Shown here: one piece after another, positions 7,564 to 17,224 of the stretch
How the letters are laid out: every line of letters starts with the position of its first letter
Position numbering within the stretch: position 1 is the stretch's first letter
DNA from: SIG440 sp045120135
GTDB lineage: Bacteria; Bacillota; Clostridia; Monoglobales; Monoglobaceae
Assembly (NCBI GenBank): GCA_045120135.1
Contig: JBGVEN010000020.1
Location: 70,078 to 134,077 of the forward strand
Length of the DNA: 64,000 bases
Direction of reading: 5' to 3'
Program-made: the position numbers and the translations under genes
The notes under the pieces: generated by a model
Told to the model about the DNA's origin: nothing
Databases searched by the model: none
The model's input: only the letters and a program-made list of their open reading frames with translations

Positions 7564-7818
7564 ATGAAGCCACAGCGTATGTGTGTTGTATGCAGAGAAA
7601 TGAAGGAGAAAGACCAACTGGTGCGTGTTGTTAAAACCAAAGAGTCGGTTGCGATAGACACGACACTTCGTGCATCGGGACGGGGCGCTTATGTTTGTAA
7701 AAGTGCCGAGTGTATCAAGAATGCACAAAAACGTGGTGCTCTTGAACGGAGCTTCTCAATGAAGATAAGTCCTGAAATTTACAGCGCATTGGAGGCTATG
7801 GTAAGGGATGCAGAGTGA
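7564..7818 (+). CDS. rnpM: RNase P modulator RnpM (YlxR)
   Basis: An 84-residue YlxR-family RNA-binding protein, reported to bind RNase P RNA in Bacillus subtilis. Visible signatures are RMCVVCREMKEKDQLVRVVK at the N-terminus and GRGAYVCKSAECIKNAQKRG. It sits between nusA and the L7Ae-like gene as in other Firmicutes and overlaps that gene by 11 bases, which suggests translational coupling. Full length for the family (about 90 residues). Confidence 0.92.
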   Translation: MKPQRMCVVCREMKEKDQLVRVVKTKESVAIDTTLRASGRGAYVCKSAECIKNAQKRGALERSFSMKISPEIYSALEAMVRDAE

Positions 7819-8122
7819 AAAGTTTTTAAGGATGCTCGGCCTTGCGAAGCGGGCAGGCGGTGTTGCGTTTGGTGAGGGAGCGGTTCGTGACAGCATAAGG
7901 GACAATACCGCAAAGCTGATAATTGTTGCAGACGATGCTGCAGATAACACCAAAAAGAAGTTTAACGATAATTGTAATTTTTATGGCGTAAGATACGCAG
8001 AGATTTTTGACCGCTACGCTTTGGGCAAAGCCTGCGGCAGAGACTTTGCGGTAGTGCTTTCGGTGAAGAACGAGGGTTTGGCAGAAAATCTTATTGCAAT
8101 GCTTGATGCTGACACTCTGTAA
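7808..8122 (+). CDS. ylxQ: L7Ae/L30e-family RNA-binding protein (YlxQ)
   Basis: A 104-residue kink-turn-binding-like protein. The start KFLRMLGLAKRAGGVAFGEG and the IIVADDAADNTKKKF segment are typical of the bacterial L7Ae/YlxQ family. Its start lies within the end of rnpM. The exact cellular role is not settled; its position between nusA and infB implies work with ribosomes or structured RNA. Confidence 0.88.
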   Translation: MQSEKFLRMLGLAKRAGGVAFGEGAVRDSIRDNTAKLIIVADDAADNTKKKFNDNCNFYGVRYAEIFDRYALGKACGRDFAVVLSVKNEGLAENLIAMLDADTL

Positions 8123-8176
8123 ATATTGTTTTAGACTTGTCTTTAGAATAAAAGACCGGTCGGAAAGGAAAATGTT

Positions 8177-10459
8177 ATGACGAAAATTAAAGCATACGAA
8201 CTTTCAAAGGGATTTAACATTCCCAGCAAGGAAATTGTTAAGGTTTTGCATGACTACGGTGTTTCGGAAAAGAACCATATGAGCGCTCTTGACGAAAAGG
8301 AACTGGATGTTATTTTTGAATACTATACTCAGAAAAATCAGGTAGAGGACTTCTCTGCATTATTTGCAGTGGTTGAACAGCCTGTGGAAGAAAAGAAGAA
8401 AGAAGATAAGGCTGAAAAGGTAGCAGAAGAGGCTCCGGCAGATAGCGCAACAGAGATCGAAGCTCTGGCAGAGATTGAGGAGCTTGTTCACGCACGAAAG
8501 ACCCGTGTGGTTGATACCCGTGCAAACAATGTTGACCTCGACAAGCTGGATACAGAAAAGCTTGAAGAGCTTATCCCTGAGAATGTAAAAGAAACAGGCG
8601 GCAGCGCAAAGCAGAAAATTAAAACAGGCAACAAAAAGAGCAAGCTTGTTAAAGAAAAGTCCGAGGCAAAAGAGGCGGCAAAGCCTGTTAAGAAAGAAAA
8701 GAAAGAAGTTCTTGAAGTTCTTGTTCCCGATGCAATCACCGTGGGCGAACTGGCTGAAAGAATGAAAAAGCCTACCACAGAGGTTATTAAAAAGCTGATG
8801 ATGCTTGGTATTATGGCATCGGTGAACGAAACGCTCGACTTTGATACAGCCTCACTTATAGTGGAAGATTTTGGTGGAATTGTTGAACACGAAATAATTC
8901 TTACAGAAGAGGATAAACTGTTTAATGATGTTGAAGATTCACCTGAGTCACTTATTCCCCGTTCACCGGTAGTTGTTGTAATGGGTCATGTTGACCACGG
9001 TAAAACTTCTCTTCTCGATACAATCCGTAACACCAATGTAACCAGCGGTGAATTTGGTGGTATTACTCAGCACATCGGTGCTTACCGTGTTCGTGTAAAT
9101 GATAAAAAGATTACATTCCTTGATACACCCGGCCACGAGGCGTTTACAGCAATGCGTGCCAGAGGTGCGCTTGTTACAGATATTGCAATTCTTGTTGTTG
9201 CTGCGGATGATGGTATTATGCCCCAGACAATCGAGGCAATCAACCACGCAAAGGCTGCAAATGTTTCAATAATTGTTGCAATCAACAAGATCGATAAGGA
9301 AGGCGCAAATCCCGACAGAGTCCGTCAGGAGCTTACCGAGCACGGTCTTGTTCCCGAGGAATGGGGCGGCGATACCATTTGCGTTGAAGTATCAGCAAAA
9401 ATGAATATGAACATCGACAGCCTGCTCGAAATGGTTCTCCTTGTTGCTGAAATGAAAGAACTCAAGGCAAACCCCAATCGTCTTGCAAAGGGTACTGTCA
9501 TTGAGGCTCAGCTCGACAAGGGCAGAGGCCCTGTTGCAACACTTCTCGTTCAAAACGGTACACTCAAGACCGGTGACATAGTTGTTGCAGGTACAGCTGT
9601 TGGCAGAGTTCGTGCAATGAACGACGATAAGGGCAAGGCAATCAAAAAGGCTGGTCCTTCAATTCCTGTTGAAATTCTTGGCCTTTCCGAAGTTCCCGAT
9701 GGTGGCGATGTATTCTACGCAGTAGAGGATGAAAGAAAAGCCCGTGAGGTAGTTGAAGCAAGAAAGTTCAAGGCAAAGCAGGAGGCTCAGAAGCAGAGTC
9801 AGGCATTGTCACTTGATAACCTGTTTGAACAGATTGAAGCAGGTAAGACAAAAGACCTCAATATTATTGTTAAAGCGGATGTTCAGGGCTCAGTTGAGGC
9901 TGTTCGTCAGTCACTTGAAAGAATTACCAATGAGGAAGTCCGTGTAAATGTTATCCATGGCGCAGTTGGTGCGGTTAACGAATCGGATGTTATGCTTGCA
10001 AGTGCATCAAATGCGATTATTGTAGGCTTTAATGTTCGTCCTACCCCCGGTGCAACAGTTGCAGCAGACGGCTCTGAGGTTGATATCAGGCTATATCGTG
10101 TAATTTATGATGCAATCGAGGATATCGAGGCTGCTATGAAGGGTATGCTTGCACCTAAGTTCCAGGAACAGATTACCGGACATATTGAAATCAGAACAAC
10201 CTTTAAAGTATCAGGTGTTGGAACAATCGGTGGTGCATATGTTACTGACGGTAAGGTTCATAGAAACAGCCTTGTTCGTGTTGTTCGTGACGGTATCGTT
10301 ATCCATGAGGGCGAGCTTGGCTCACTCAAGAGATTCAAGGACGATGTTAAGGAAGTTGCAAGCGGCTACGAATGCGGCGTAAGTATCGAAAAGTTCAACG
10401 ACATCAAAGAAGGCGATGTTATCGAGGCTTATGTTATGGAGCAGATAATGCCGCAATAA
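8177..10459 (+). CDS. infB: Translation initiation factor IF-2
   Basis: A 760-residue GTPase that brings fMet-tRNA to the 30S subunit. It has an IF2_N domain (residues 1-52), a lysine/glutamate-rich linker (about 70-185), a second IF2_N-like domain (about 187-240), the G domain (G1 GHVDHGKTS, G3 DTPGHE, G4 NKID, G5 SAK), then domains II, III and C2. Length is typical of Clostridia. A GGAAAGGAAAA site precedes the ATG. Fifth gene of the operon. Confidence 0.97.
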   Translation: MTKIKAYELSKGFNIPSKEIVKVLHDYGVSEKNHMSALDEKELDVIFEYYTQKNQVEDFSALFAVVEQPVEEKKKEDKAEKVAEEAPADSATEIEALAEIEELVHARKTRVVDTRANNVDLDKLDTEKLEELIPENVKETGGSAKQKIKTGNKKSKLVKEKSEAKEAAKPVKKEKKEVLEVLVPDAITVGELAERMKKPTTEVIKKLMMLGIMASVNETLDFDTASLIVEDFGGIVEHEIILTEEDKLFNDVEDSPESLIPRSPVVVVMGHVDHGKTSLLDTIRNTNVTSGEFGGITQHIGAYRVRVNDKKITFLDTPGHEAFTAMRARGALVTDIAILVVAADDGIMPQTIEAINHAKAANVSIIVAINKIDKEGANPDRVRQELTEHGLVPEEWGGDTICVEVSAKMNMNIDSLLEMVLLVAEMKELKANPNRLAKGTVIEAQLDKGRGPVATLLVQNGTLKTGDIVVAGTAVGRVRAMNDDKGKAIKKAGPSIPVEILGLSEVPDGGDVFYAVEDERKAREVVEARKFKAKQEAQKQSQALSLDNLFEQIEAGKTKDLNIIVKADVQGSVEAVRQSLERITNEEVRVNVIHGAVGAVNESDVMLASASNAIIVGFNVRPTPGATVAADGSEVDIRLYRVIYDAIEDIEAAMKGMLAPKFQEQITGHIEIRTTFKVSGVGTIGGAYVTDGKVHRNSLVRVVRDGIVIHEGELGSLKRFKDDVKEVASGYECGVSIEKFNDIKEGDVIEAYVMEQIMPQ

Positions 10460-10480
10460 CGGAAGAAAGGCGGTGCCAAT

Positions 10481-10819
10481 GTGCCTGCATATAACAGAAT
10501 AGACAGAATTTCAGAAGAAGTAAAAAAAGAGCTTAGCGCAATAGTGCGTGAGCTTAAGGACCCTCGCATCAAAACCGTTGTTTCGGTTGTGAATGTGAGT
10601 GTAACCAAGGATTTGCGCTTTGCAAAGGCGTATATAAGTGTGTTTGGTGACGAAAATGTTCAAAAGGGCGTGATGGACGCTCTTAAGAGTGCTTCCGGCT
10701 TTATCCGCAAGGAGATAGGCAGACGGGTAAACCTCCGCAACACACCCGAATTCACCTTTGAACTGGACAATTCAATCGAGTATGGTGCACACATCAATGA
10801 GGTGCTTAAAAATTTGTAA
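10481..10819 (+). CDS. rbfA: Ribosome-binding factor A
   Basis: A 112-residue KH-fold factor for 16S rRNA 5'-end maturation. Hallmarks are NRIDRISEEVKKELSAIV at the start, VVSVVNVSVTKDLRFAKAYI, and LRNTPEFTFELDNSIEYG at the end. The start is GTG; an ATG two bases earlier is in another frame, and GAAAGGCGG sits at the right distance for the GTG. Follows infB by 21 bases. Confidence 0.95.
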   Translation: MPAYNRIDRISEEVKKELSAIVRELKDPRIKTVVSVVNVSVTKDLRFAKAYISVFGDENVQKGVMDALKSASGFIRKEIGRRVNLRNTPEFTFELDNSIEYGAHINEVLKNL

Positions 10820-10833
10820 AGCGAGGGACTCTT

Positions 10834-11775
10834 ATGCTTGAAAAACTGACAGAGCAGATGAAAGATGCCCAGAAAATAGCAATATTCAATCATATAAATC
10901 CCGATGGCGATGCTCTGGGCAGTGCCTTCGGCTTGAAGCTTGTTCTTGAGAAAATGGGTAAGCAGGCAGAAGTGTTTTTGCGTGACGGTGATGATACCCT
11001 TAAGGAATACGAAGTGCTGTATAAGGGCGAAAAGACGGAGCTTAAGGTATCAGACTGTGATCTTAAAATTGCGGTTGACTGCGCAGACATTGACAGGCTT
11101 GGTGACTTAAAGGGGCAGTTTACGGGTAACACAGCGGCAATCGACCATCATATAACGCACAAGTCGTTTGCGGTCACCACTTTGGTGTGCCCCGATTCAC
11201 CTGCCACGGGAGAAATTATTTTTGATGTTACACAGGCTCTCGGAGTCAAGTTGACCCGTGAGATTGCTCATAACCTTTATGCGGCTATTATGTGTGATAC
11301 AGGCAGTTTCAAATACTCGTCCACAACAGCAAAAACTCATATTGTTGCGGCGGAACTGATAAAAACTGGAATTGACTTTGCTGCACTTTCCAAACGCTTG
11401 TTTGATACAAAAAGCGTTGAATACCTCGATATGTATAAAAAGGGCATCGAAAGTCTTGAATTGTATCTTGACGGAAAGGTGGCAATGCTGTATTTCAGTG
11501 AGCAGGATTTTGAAAATGCCGGAATCCGCGAGTCGGATGCTGATGGAATAGTTAACCTCCCCAATAGTATTGAGGGAACAGAGGTTGGTGTTTATATCCG
11601 TCAGCGAGGCGAGGCGTTTAAGGTCAGTTTGCGTTCAAACAAAACGGCAAATGTCGCAGAGGTTGCAACCGTGTTTGGTGGCGGCGGCCACGAAAGAGCA
11701 AGCGGTTTTTTAATTAAAAAACCGCTCGAAACAGTTAAAAATGAAATAATTGAAGAGCTTAAAAAGGTTCTTTAA
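10834..11775 (+). CDS. nrnA: DHH-family phosphoesterase, NrnA-type nanoRNase/pAp phosphatase
   Basis: A 313-residue enzyme that degrades short oligoribonucleotides and dephosphorylates pAp in relatives. DHH domain motifs are FNHINPDGDALGSAFGLKL (motif I), VDCADIDR (II), AIDHHITH (the DHH core) and MCDTGSFKYS (IV); the DHHA1 domain ends with FGGGGHERASGFLI. Its place between rbfA and truB is a conserved Firmicute arrangement. Follows rbfA by 14 bases. Confidence 0.92.
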   Translation: MLEKLTEQMKDAQKIAIFNHINPDGDALGSAFGLKLVLEKMGKQAEVFLRDGDDTLKEYEVLYKGEKTELKVSDCDLKIAVDCADIDRLGDLKGQFTGNTAAIDHHITHKSFAVTTLVCPDSPATGEIIFDVTQALGVKLTREIAHNLYAAIMCDTGSFKYSSTTAKTHIVAAELIKTGIDFAALSKRLFDTKSVEYLDMYKKGIESLELYLDGKVAMLYFSEQDFENAGIRESDADGIVNLPNSIEGTEVGVYIRQRGEAFKVSLRSNKTANVAEVATVFGGGGHERASGFLIKKPLETVKNEIIEELKKVL

Positions 11776-11787
11776 ATGGAGAAAATT

Positions 11788-12669
11788 ATGGACGGAATAG
11801 TTAATGTAAACAAGCCTCTCGGAATTACATCCCACGACGTTGTTTACAGATTAAGACGGCTTCTAGGGATAAAAAAGATAGGTCATACGGGGACATTAGA
11901 CCCTGATGCAAGCGGTGTTTTGCCTATGTGTGTAGGCAAGGGCACCAAGCTTGCCGAAATGCTGACAGCAACAGATAAGCAATACCTTGCCGAACTGACT
12001 TTGGGTGCGCTCACCGATACTCAAGACGCAAGCGGCGAGATTTTGGAGAGGTTTGAGGTTAATGTCACAGAGGACGAAATCCGTGAGAAGATAGCAGGCT
12101 TTGTTGGCGAAATCAGTCAGATTCCGCCAATGTTCTCGGCAATTAAGGTAAACGGAAAAAAACTGTATGAGCTTGCGCGGGAGGGTAAAACCATTGAACG
12201 TGAGGCCCGTACGGTTGCTATTAAAAATATTGAAGTGCAAAAGGTCGATTTGGAGAAAAAGACCATTATGATGCTTGTGGATTGTTCAAAGGGGACATAC
12301 ATACGCACCCTTTGCAACGATATCGGTGCGGCACTTGGCTGCGGCGGTTATATGTCGGCTCTGACCCGTACAAAAACCGGCAGATTCTGCATTGAAGAGT
12401 CGTTCACACTTGAACAGATTGAGGAAATGGTTCAAAAAGGGGACCATAGCTTTATGGTTCCGGTTGCCGAGGCTCTCCCGGAATACCGCAGAATTACCCT
12501 TGCTGATAAAAATGCTAAAAAAGTCCGTAACGGAATAAAGATTTCGGTTGAGGGCTTAACCGAGGGCGAAACCTACCGTGTTTTTGACGAAAGCGGCGAG
12601 TTTTTAATTCTGGCACAACAAACAAAAGACGGACTTGAGGTTATACGAACATTTTACGGCGGTGCATAA
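11788..12669 (+). CDS. truB: tRNA pseudouridine(55) synthase
   Basis: A 293-residue enzyme that makes pseudouridine 55 in the T loop of tRNAs. Motifs are DGIVNVNKPLGITSHDVV, GHTGTLDPDASGVLP (catalytic Asp) and GTYIRTLCNDIG. Two ATGs compete: 11776, directly after the nrnA stop, adds M-E-K-I; 11788 has GGAG six bases upstream and matches the family start (M-x-G-I-x-N-V), so it is preferred. Ends one base before ribF. Confidence 0.94.
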   Translation: MDGIVNVNKPLGITSHDVVYRLRRLLGIKKIGHTGTLDPDASGVLPMCVGKGTKLAEMLTATDKQYLAELTLGALTDTQDASGEILERFEVNVTEDEIREKIAGFVGEISQIPPMFSAIKVNGKKLYELAREGKTIEREARTVAIKNIEVQKVDLEKKTIMMLVDCSKGTYIRTLCNDIGAALGCGGYMSALTRTKTGRFCIEESFTLEQIEEMVQKGDHSFMVPVAEALPEYRRITLADKNAKKVRNGIKISVEGLTEGETYRVFDESGEFLILAQQTKDGLEVIRTFYGGA

Positions 12670-12670
12670 A

Positions 12671-13552
12671 ATGATTACAACCAACAGCACAGAACTCAAA
12701 AATATATTAAAAGAAAAAAAGACCGCCGTTGCACTGGGGTCTTTTGATGCTTTACACAAAGGGCATATATATGTGATTGGCAAGGCGGTGGAGTATGCGA
12801 AAAAAAATAATTTAACCGCACTTGTTCAGCTTGTTGAAATCCCGACCCGACTCAGAATAAATACTCTTGAAACAAGACTTCAAATCCTTGAAAAAATGGG
12901 CGTTGAGGTTGTGGTTGTGGAACAGTTTACCGAAAACTTTAGATCTGTTGATTATAAGAGCTTTATATGTGAATTTCTCAGTGATAAGTACAATGCTGCC
13001 GCAGTATTTTGCGGCGATAACTATCGCTTTGGATATATGGCAGAGGGTGATACGGACAAGCTTTCGGAAGGGTGCTCAAAATGCGGAATTTCGGTAAAAG
13101 TAATTCCTTGCATAGAAATAGAGGGGGTTGTGTCAAGCACCGTAATCCGTGAATTTATTAAAAACGGAGAGATGGAGAAAGCAGCAGAATATATGACCAG
13201 ACCCTACGCGGTTTCGGGTGAGGTTGTTCACGGCAGAGGCGTTGGAAAAACTCTTGGTTTCCCTACGGCAAACATAAGTATTCCGCCGAATGCGGTTATC
13301 CCTAAAAACGGAGTGTATTTAACCAAAGTTCGATTGGACGGAGAAATATATGACGGAATTACCAATGTAGGGGCGAAGCCGACAGTTGATGTGGATGAAG
13401 TGAATATTGAGACATATATGGATAAATTTGATGCCGATATATATGGCAAAACAATAGCGGTTGAATTTATAAAACGCCTGCGTGATACAAAGAAGTTCGA
13501 TAACCTTGAAGAATTAAGGACCCAGCTCGAAAGGGATAAGATGGAAATATAA
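12671..13552 (+). CDS. ribF: Bifunctional riboflavin kinase / FAD synthetase
   Basis: A 293-residue enzyme converting riboflavin to FMN and FAD. The N-terminal nucleotidyltransferase domain has GSFDALHKGHIYVI (HxGH), CGDNYRFGYMAEGD and VSSTVIREFI. The C-terminal kinase domain has GRGVGKTLGFPTANI and GVYLTKV...GITNVGAKPTV...ETYM. The FAD-synthetase first His is intact, but the usual D-G-V-H is D-A-L-H here. The ATG follows the truB stop by one base. The long open frame upstream overlaps truB and is not used. Confidence 0.94.
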   Translation: MITTNSTELKNILKEKKTAVALGSFDALHKGHIYVIGKAVEYAKKNNLTALVQLVEIPTRLRINTLETRLQILEKMGVEVVVVEQFTENFRSVDYKSFICEFLSDKYNAAAVFCGDNYRFGYMAEGDTDKLSEGCSKCGISVKVIPCIEIEGVVSSTVIREFIKNGEMEKAAEYMTRPYAVSGEVVHGRGVGKTLGFPTANISIPPNAVIPKNGVYLTKVRLDGEIYDGITNVGAKPTVDVDEVNIETYMDKFDADIYGKTIAVEFIKRLRDTKKFDNLEELRTQLERDKMEI

Positions 13553-13588
13553 AATTTGCAACAGACAGTAATTTAAGGTGTGATAAAT

Positions 13589-13909
13589 ATGCAAAATTTT
13601 GGAAATAGTATTTTAAACCTACTTGTGATTGCTCTTGTTATTATATGCTGGGGTTTGGTTGCTTTCAGATTTATAAAGAGCAGATGCGCAAACGTAAGGA
13701 CGGTTAAAGCTGTTATAACGGATAAATATAAAAATGATTGTGTTTCCAGAATTCAGGGGACCTTTAAAAGTGTTACATATACAGTCGTATTTTCGATTGG
13801 AAAGAAAAAGCTCGCCTTTGATGTTTCTGAATATTCTTTTGGAAATTTCCGTGTCGGTCAAAAAGGAACTTTGACTTGTAAGGGCGGCAGGCTGATAGAC
13901 TTTAAGTGA
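13589..13909 (+). CDS. Single-pass membrane protein, DUF2500-like
   Basis: A 106-residue protein with one membrane helix (about residues 7-25) and a small beta-rich domain: VKAVITDKYKND, VTYTVVFSIGKKKLAFDVS, FGNFRVGQKGTLTCKGGRLI. The pattern of a thioredoxin-sized beta domain ending in 'G-x-G-T-L-x-x-K/Q-G' resembles DUF2500 proteins. GTG at 13580 is an alternative start; AAGG favours the ATG. Function unknown. It ends just before a bidirectional terminator. Confidence 0.65.
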   Translation: MQNFGNSILNLLVIALVIICWGLVAFRFIKSRCANVRTVKAVITDKYKNDCVSRIQGTFKSVTYTVVFSIGKKKLAFDVSEYSFGNFRVGQKGTLTCKGGRLIDFK

Positions 13910-13913
13910 TATA

Positions 13914-13960
13914 AAAAATGTGTGGTTTAGAAGGCATAGCTTTCTAAACCACACATTTTT
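13914..13960. terminator. Bidirectional intrinsic terminator
   Basis: AAAAATGTGTGGTTTAGAA pairs with TTCTAAACCACACATTTTT around a short loop, with A/T runs on both flanks. It lies between the DUF2500-like gene and the convergent AraC-type regulator. Confidence 0.9.
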
Positions 13961-13966
13961 GTTGTA

Positions 13967-14809
13967 TTATAGCTTTGAGGGATTAATTCCAAATTCTCTT
14001 TTAAATGATACAGAAAAATAGCTTTGACTGCTGAAATTCAGTTTTTCGGATACCTCGCGTACGCTCATCCCGTCCTGAAGAAGCTGAGCAGCAATTTTGA
14101 ATTTAAGGGCAAGAAAATATTTATGTATGCTTATGCCGGCATATTTTGTAAAAAGCCGCTTAAGTCCGGATTCGCTTAAAAAGCAATGCTTTGCAATTTC
14201 CGCAACAGTAGGGTGACCGTAAATATGTTCGGTCATATACTGAACGGCTTGCTGAAAAACCAAAGCGTCCGATACAGTGGAAATGTGTGAGATATTTCCG
14301 CTCTCGCCCAAAGAGAGAAGAAGGGAATATAAAAATGTTACTATCCGCTGAAGATAGACGGGAGAATTGTTCTTAAGCCTGAGAAGCTGGTCCTCTTTGC
14401 GATATTCGTTGGAATTATGGGTAAGCGGTACCTGCCGGTTTATAAAGTCGAGTAATGAATATATAATACTTTGTTGCTCATTGTTTAGCCGAAAAACCTT
14501 ATCTTTAAAGTATTCTGAAAGAGGACCTTTCAGGTTAAACGAAAAAATCAAAAGTTTTGCACCGTTTTCGTGATCTATGTAAAATTTATGAAGCTCCATG
14601 GGCTTATGGAACACAATATCTCCGGCTGAAAGTTCATAAACCTTGTCGTCACCGGACACGCAGGCAGAGCCGTCAATGACATAAAGGCACTCCCAGAAGT
14701 TATGGGTTTCACCCGGAAAGTGAAAACCATTTGGCTTGTGTTCGGTGAATAATGAAAAAAGAGTATCTATATGAATTTGTTCCTTAACATAAAGCGGATT
14801 CCAATGCAT
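13967..14809 (-). CDS. AraC-family transcriptional regulator
   Basis: A 280-residue regulator with an N-terminal cupin domain (residues 1-130; LYVIDGSACVSGDDKVYELS, GDIVFHKPMELHKF) and a C-terminal double HTH (about 180-280; VAEIAKHCFLSESGLKRLF, then VREVSEKLNFSSQSYFSVSF and FGINPSKL). It is transcribed away from the NahK-like kinase gene across a 141-base region, so it probably controls the amino-sugar cluster in response to a sugar bound by the cupin. The ligand is unknown. Confidence 0.9.
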   Translation of the reverse strand: MHWNPLYVKEQIHIDTLFSLFTEHKPNGFHFPGETHNFWECLYVIDGSACVSGDDKVYELSAGDIVFHKPMELHKFYIDHENGAKLLIFSFNLKGPLSEYFKDKVFRLNNEQQSIIYSLLDFINRQVPLTHNSNEYRKEDQLLRLKNNSPVYLQRIVTFLYSLLLSLGESGNISHISTVSDALVFQQAVQYMTEHIYGHPTVAEIAKHCFLSESGLKRLFTKYAGISIHKYFLALKFKIAAQLLQDGMSVREVSEKLNFSSQSYFSVSFKREFGINPSKL

Positions 14810-14950
14810 TTAAACACCTCGCTTCGTGGACTAAAATCAAATATTTTTGAACTAAACTTATATATAAATTTGTTTTTTGCTCGTATATAATATAACATAA
14901 GATAAATTTAATGTAAAGAGGAAATTCTGATAATTATGAGGTGCCAGAAG

Positions 14951-16021
14951 ATGAATGTGAATGAGATACTAAATGAGTTTCGGCTCGAAACAAAGATTGC
15001 GCCTTACGGAAACGGTCATATAAATGACACTTATTGTGCAGAATCAGATAAATATATTCTTCAGCGGATTAATACGAACATTTTTACCGACCCTGAAGGT
15101 CTGATGAGCAATATAGAAAATGTAACAGAATTTCTGCGTAAAAAGATAATTAAAGCCGGGGGCAATCCTGAGCGCGAGACACTTAAGGTGATTAAGACCA
15201 AAACCGGTGAAAGCTTTTTGAAAACGGAGGATGGATGCTTCCGAGTTTATAAGTTTATTACAGAGACAAAAACAGTAGAAACTGACAAAACCCCTCAGGA
15301 CTTGTATCAGGCAGCAAGGGGATTTGGAAGATTTCAGAATATGCTCAGTGATTTTCCTGCGGAAACCTTGAATGAAACAATTAAGGATTTTCATAACACT
15401 CCCAAGCGTGTTGAAGCGTTGAAAAAGGCTATCAAAGAGGACAAAGCCGGACGTGTTGCAAGTGTTCAGCCGGAAATTGAGTTTGCGCTTAAAAATGCAG
15501 AGTTTGCCGGTGTTATTGTTGATGGAATTAATGATGGGGGCATTCCGGTCAGAGTTACTCACAACGATACAAAGATAAACAACATTTTGTTTGATGCAAA
15601 AACGGGAGAAGCAACTTGTGTGATAGACCTTGATACGGTAATGCCAGGCAGTATGTTGTATGATTTTGGTGATGCTCTCCGTATGGGTGCGTCTACCAGA
15701 GCAGAGGACGAGACGGACTTGGATACAGTATGGTTCGATGTAGATATATTCAGAATTTTTGCAGAAGGCTATCTTAAGGAGCTTGGTGAGAGCATAACTG
15801 AACGCGAGGCGGAGCTGCTGGCGTTTTCAACAAAGCTTATGACCTATGAATGCGGTATAAGATTTCTGACAGATTACCTAAACGGCGATACCTATTTCAA
15901 AATTCACAGACCAAGCCACAATCTTGACAGAACCCGCAACCACTTTAAGTTGGTTGCGGACATTACTGCGAAAGAGGATGAACTTAATAGTATCATCAAG
16001 GAAATTAAAAACAACTTATAA
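14951..16021 (+). CDS. Phosphotransferase, N-acetylhexosamine 1-kinase (NahK)-like
   Basis: A 356-residue aminoglycoside-phosphotransferase-fold kinase. The Gly-rich start GNGHINDTY, catalytic loop VTHNDTKINNILFD (D-x-x-x-x-N) and metal motif CVIDLDTVMPGSMLYDFGD are those of NahK-type kinases, which phosphorylate GlcNAc or GalNAc at C1 in lacto-N-biose/galacto-N-biose use. Two in-frame ATGs exist; 14951 has GAGGTG upstream at nine bases and is preferred to 14936. The gene next to it is nagA, supporting an amino-sugar substrate, but no lacto-N-biose phosphorylase is present. Confidence 0.8.
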   Translation: MNVNEILNEFRLETKIAPYGNGHINDTYCAESDKYILQRINTNIFTDPEGLMSNIENVTEFLRKKIIKAGGNPERETLKVIKTKTGESFLKTEDGCFRVYKFITETKTVETDKTPQDLYQAARGFGRFQNMLSDFPAETLNETIKDFHNTPKRVEALKKAIKEDKAGRVASVQPEIEFALKNAEFAGVIVDGINDGGIPVRVTHNDTKINNILFDAKTGEATCVIDLDTVMPGSMLYDFGDALRMGASTRAEDETDLDTVWFDVDIFRIFAEGYLKELGESITEREAELLAFSTKLMTYECGIRFLTDYLNGDTYFKIHRPSHNLDRTRNHFKLVADITAKEDELNSIIKEIKNNL

Positions 16022-16081
16022 GGAATTGACCAATAAATAATACAATGATATAATCTATAAATCGTGAAAGGAGAGTGCAAT

Positions 16082-17224
16082 ATGAAAGCGATTGTTAATG
16101 GTAAGATTATTTTGAAGGACAGAATTGTGGAAAATAAGGTTCTTCTGTTTTCGAATGTTATAGAGGGGATAGTATGTGAAGATGAAATACCTCAATGTGC
16201 CGAGGTGATTGATGCTAAAGGCGGATATGTTTCGCCCGGACTCATTGAACTGCATATTCACGGCTATCTTGGCAAAGATGTTTGTGACGGGGAAGAGGAG
16301 AGTATCAGGGTAATTTCAAAGGGACTCCTTAAAAATGGCGTAACGGGCTATCTTCCCACTACTATGACGGAGGATATGTCGGTTATCCGCAAGGCACTTG
16401 AGGTTTGCCGTGGTCTTAAGGAAGAAAGCAAAACCTGGGAGGGCAGCACAATTCTTGGTTGTCACGCCGAAGGTCCGTTTATAAGTGAAAGATATAAGGG
16501 TGCTCAGGACCCGAAATACATACTTAAACCCGATGCTGAATTTGTTAAGGAATACGCTGATATAATTTCTCTTATTACCCTTGCTCCGGAATGTGATACC
16601 GAAGATATGACAGCAATCCGTGAGATGTGCAAGGATACTGATGTGGTTGTTTCGATGGGACACACCGCAACGGACTATGAAACTGCAATGAAAGGCGTTG
16701 AAGCAGGTGTAAAGCATGCAACGCATCTGTTCAATGCAATGTCACCGCTTGCCCACCGTGCTCCGGGTGCAGTTACAGCAGCACTCAATTCTGATATAAG
16801 CTGCGAAATTATTGCTGATACATTCCATGTTCTACCGGTGTTTTACGATATGCTGTGGAAACTCAAAGGCAGAAAGCTTTGCTTTGTAACCGACTGCCTG
16901 CCGGCAGGAGGCCTTCCTCAAGGTGAATACACACTTGGTGGTCAGAAAATTATATACAGAGACGTTGTTTGCCGTCTTGAAGATGGAACTGTTGCAGGCA
17001 GCGTTCTTACCCTCAATAAGGGTGTGTGGAATGTATATACAAACTCGCAGATTCCGCTTTGGGAATGTGTAAACGGTGCATCCTTGAATCCTGCAACAAC
17101 TTTAGGGATTGAAAAACAAAAAGGTTCTCTTGATATTGGCAAGGATGCGGATATCATCATAACCGATAATAAATTTAATGTTGAAAAAACTATAATTGGA
17201 GGAGAAATGAAATATGAAGCTTAA
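16082..17224 (+). CDS. nagA: N-acetylglucosamine-6-phosphate deacetylase
   Basis: A 380-residue amidohydrolase that turns GlcNAc-6-P into GlcN-6-P and acetate. Signatures: GLIELHIHGYLGKD (metal-site H-x-H), GCHAEGPFI (metal Glu), SMGHTATDYETAMKG and THLFNAMSPLAHRAPG (metal and substrate His), FVTDCLPAGG (catalytic Asp). AAAGGAGAG lies before this ATG; the in-frame GTG 18 bases upstream overlaps that site and is rejected. The end overlaps the ROK gene by 11 bases. nagB is absent from the window. Confidence 0.93.
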   Translation: MKAIVNGKIILKDRIVENKVLLFSNVIEGIVCEDEIPQCAEVIDAKGGYVSPGLIELHIHGYLGKDVCDGEEESIRVISKGLLKNGVTGYLPTTMTEDMSVIRKALEVCRGLKEESKTWEGSTILGCHAEGPFISERYKGAQDPKYILKPDAEFVKEYADIISLITLAPECDTEDMTAIREMCKDTDVVVSMGHTATDYETAMKGVEAGVKHATHLFNAMSPLAHRAPGAVTAALNSDISCEIIADTFHVLPVFYDMLWKLKGRKLCFVTDCLPAGGLPQGEYTLGGQKIIYRDVVCRLEDGTVAGSVLTLNKGVWNVYTNSQIPLWECVNGASLNPATTLGIEKQKGSLDIGKDADIIITDNKFNVEKTIIGGEMKYEA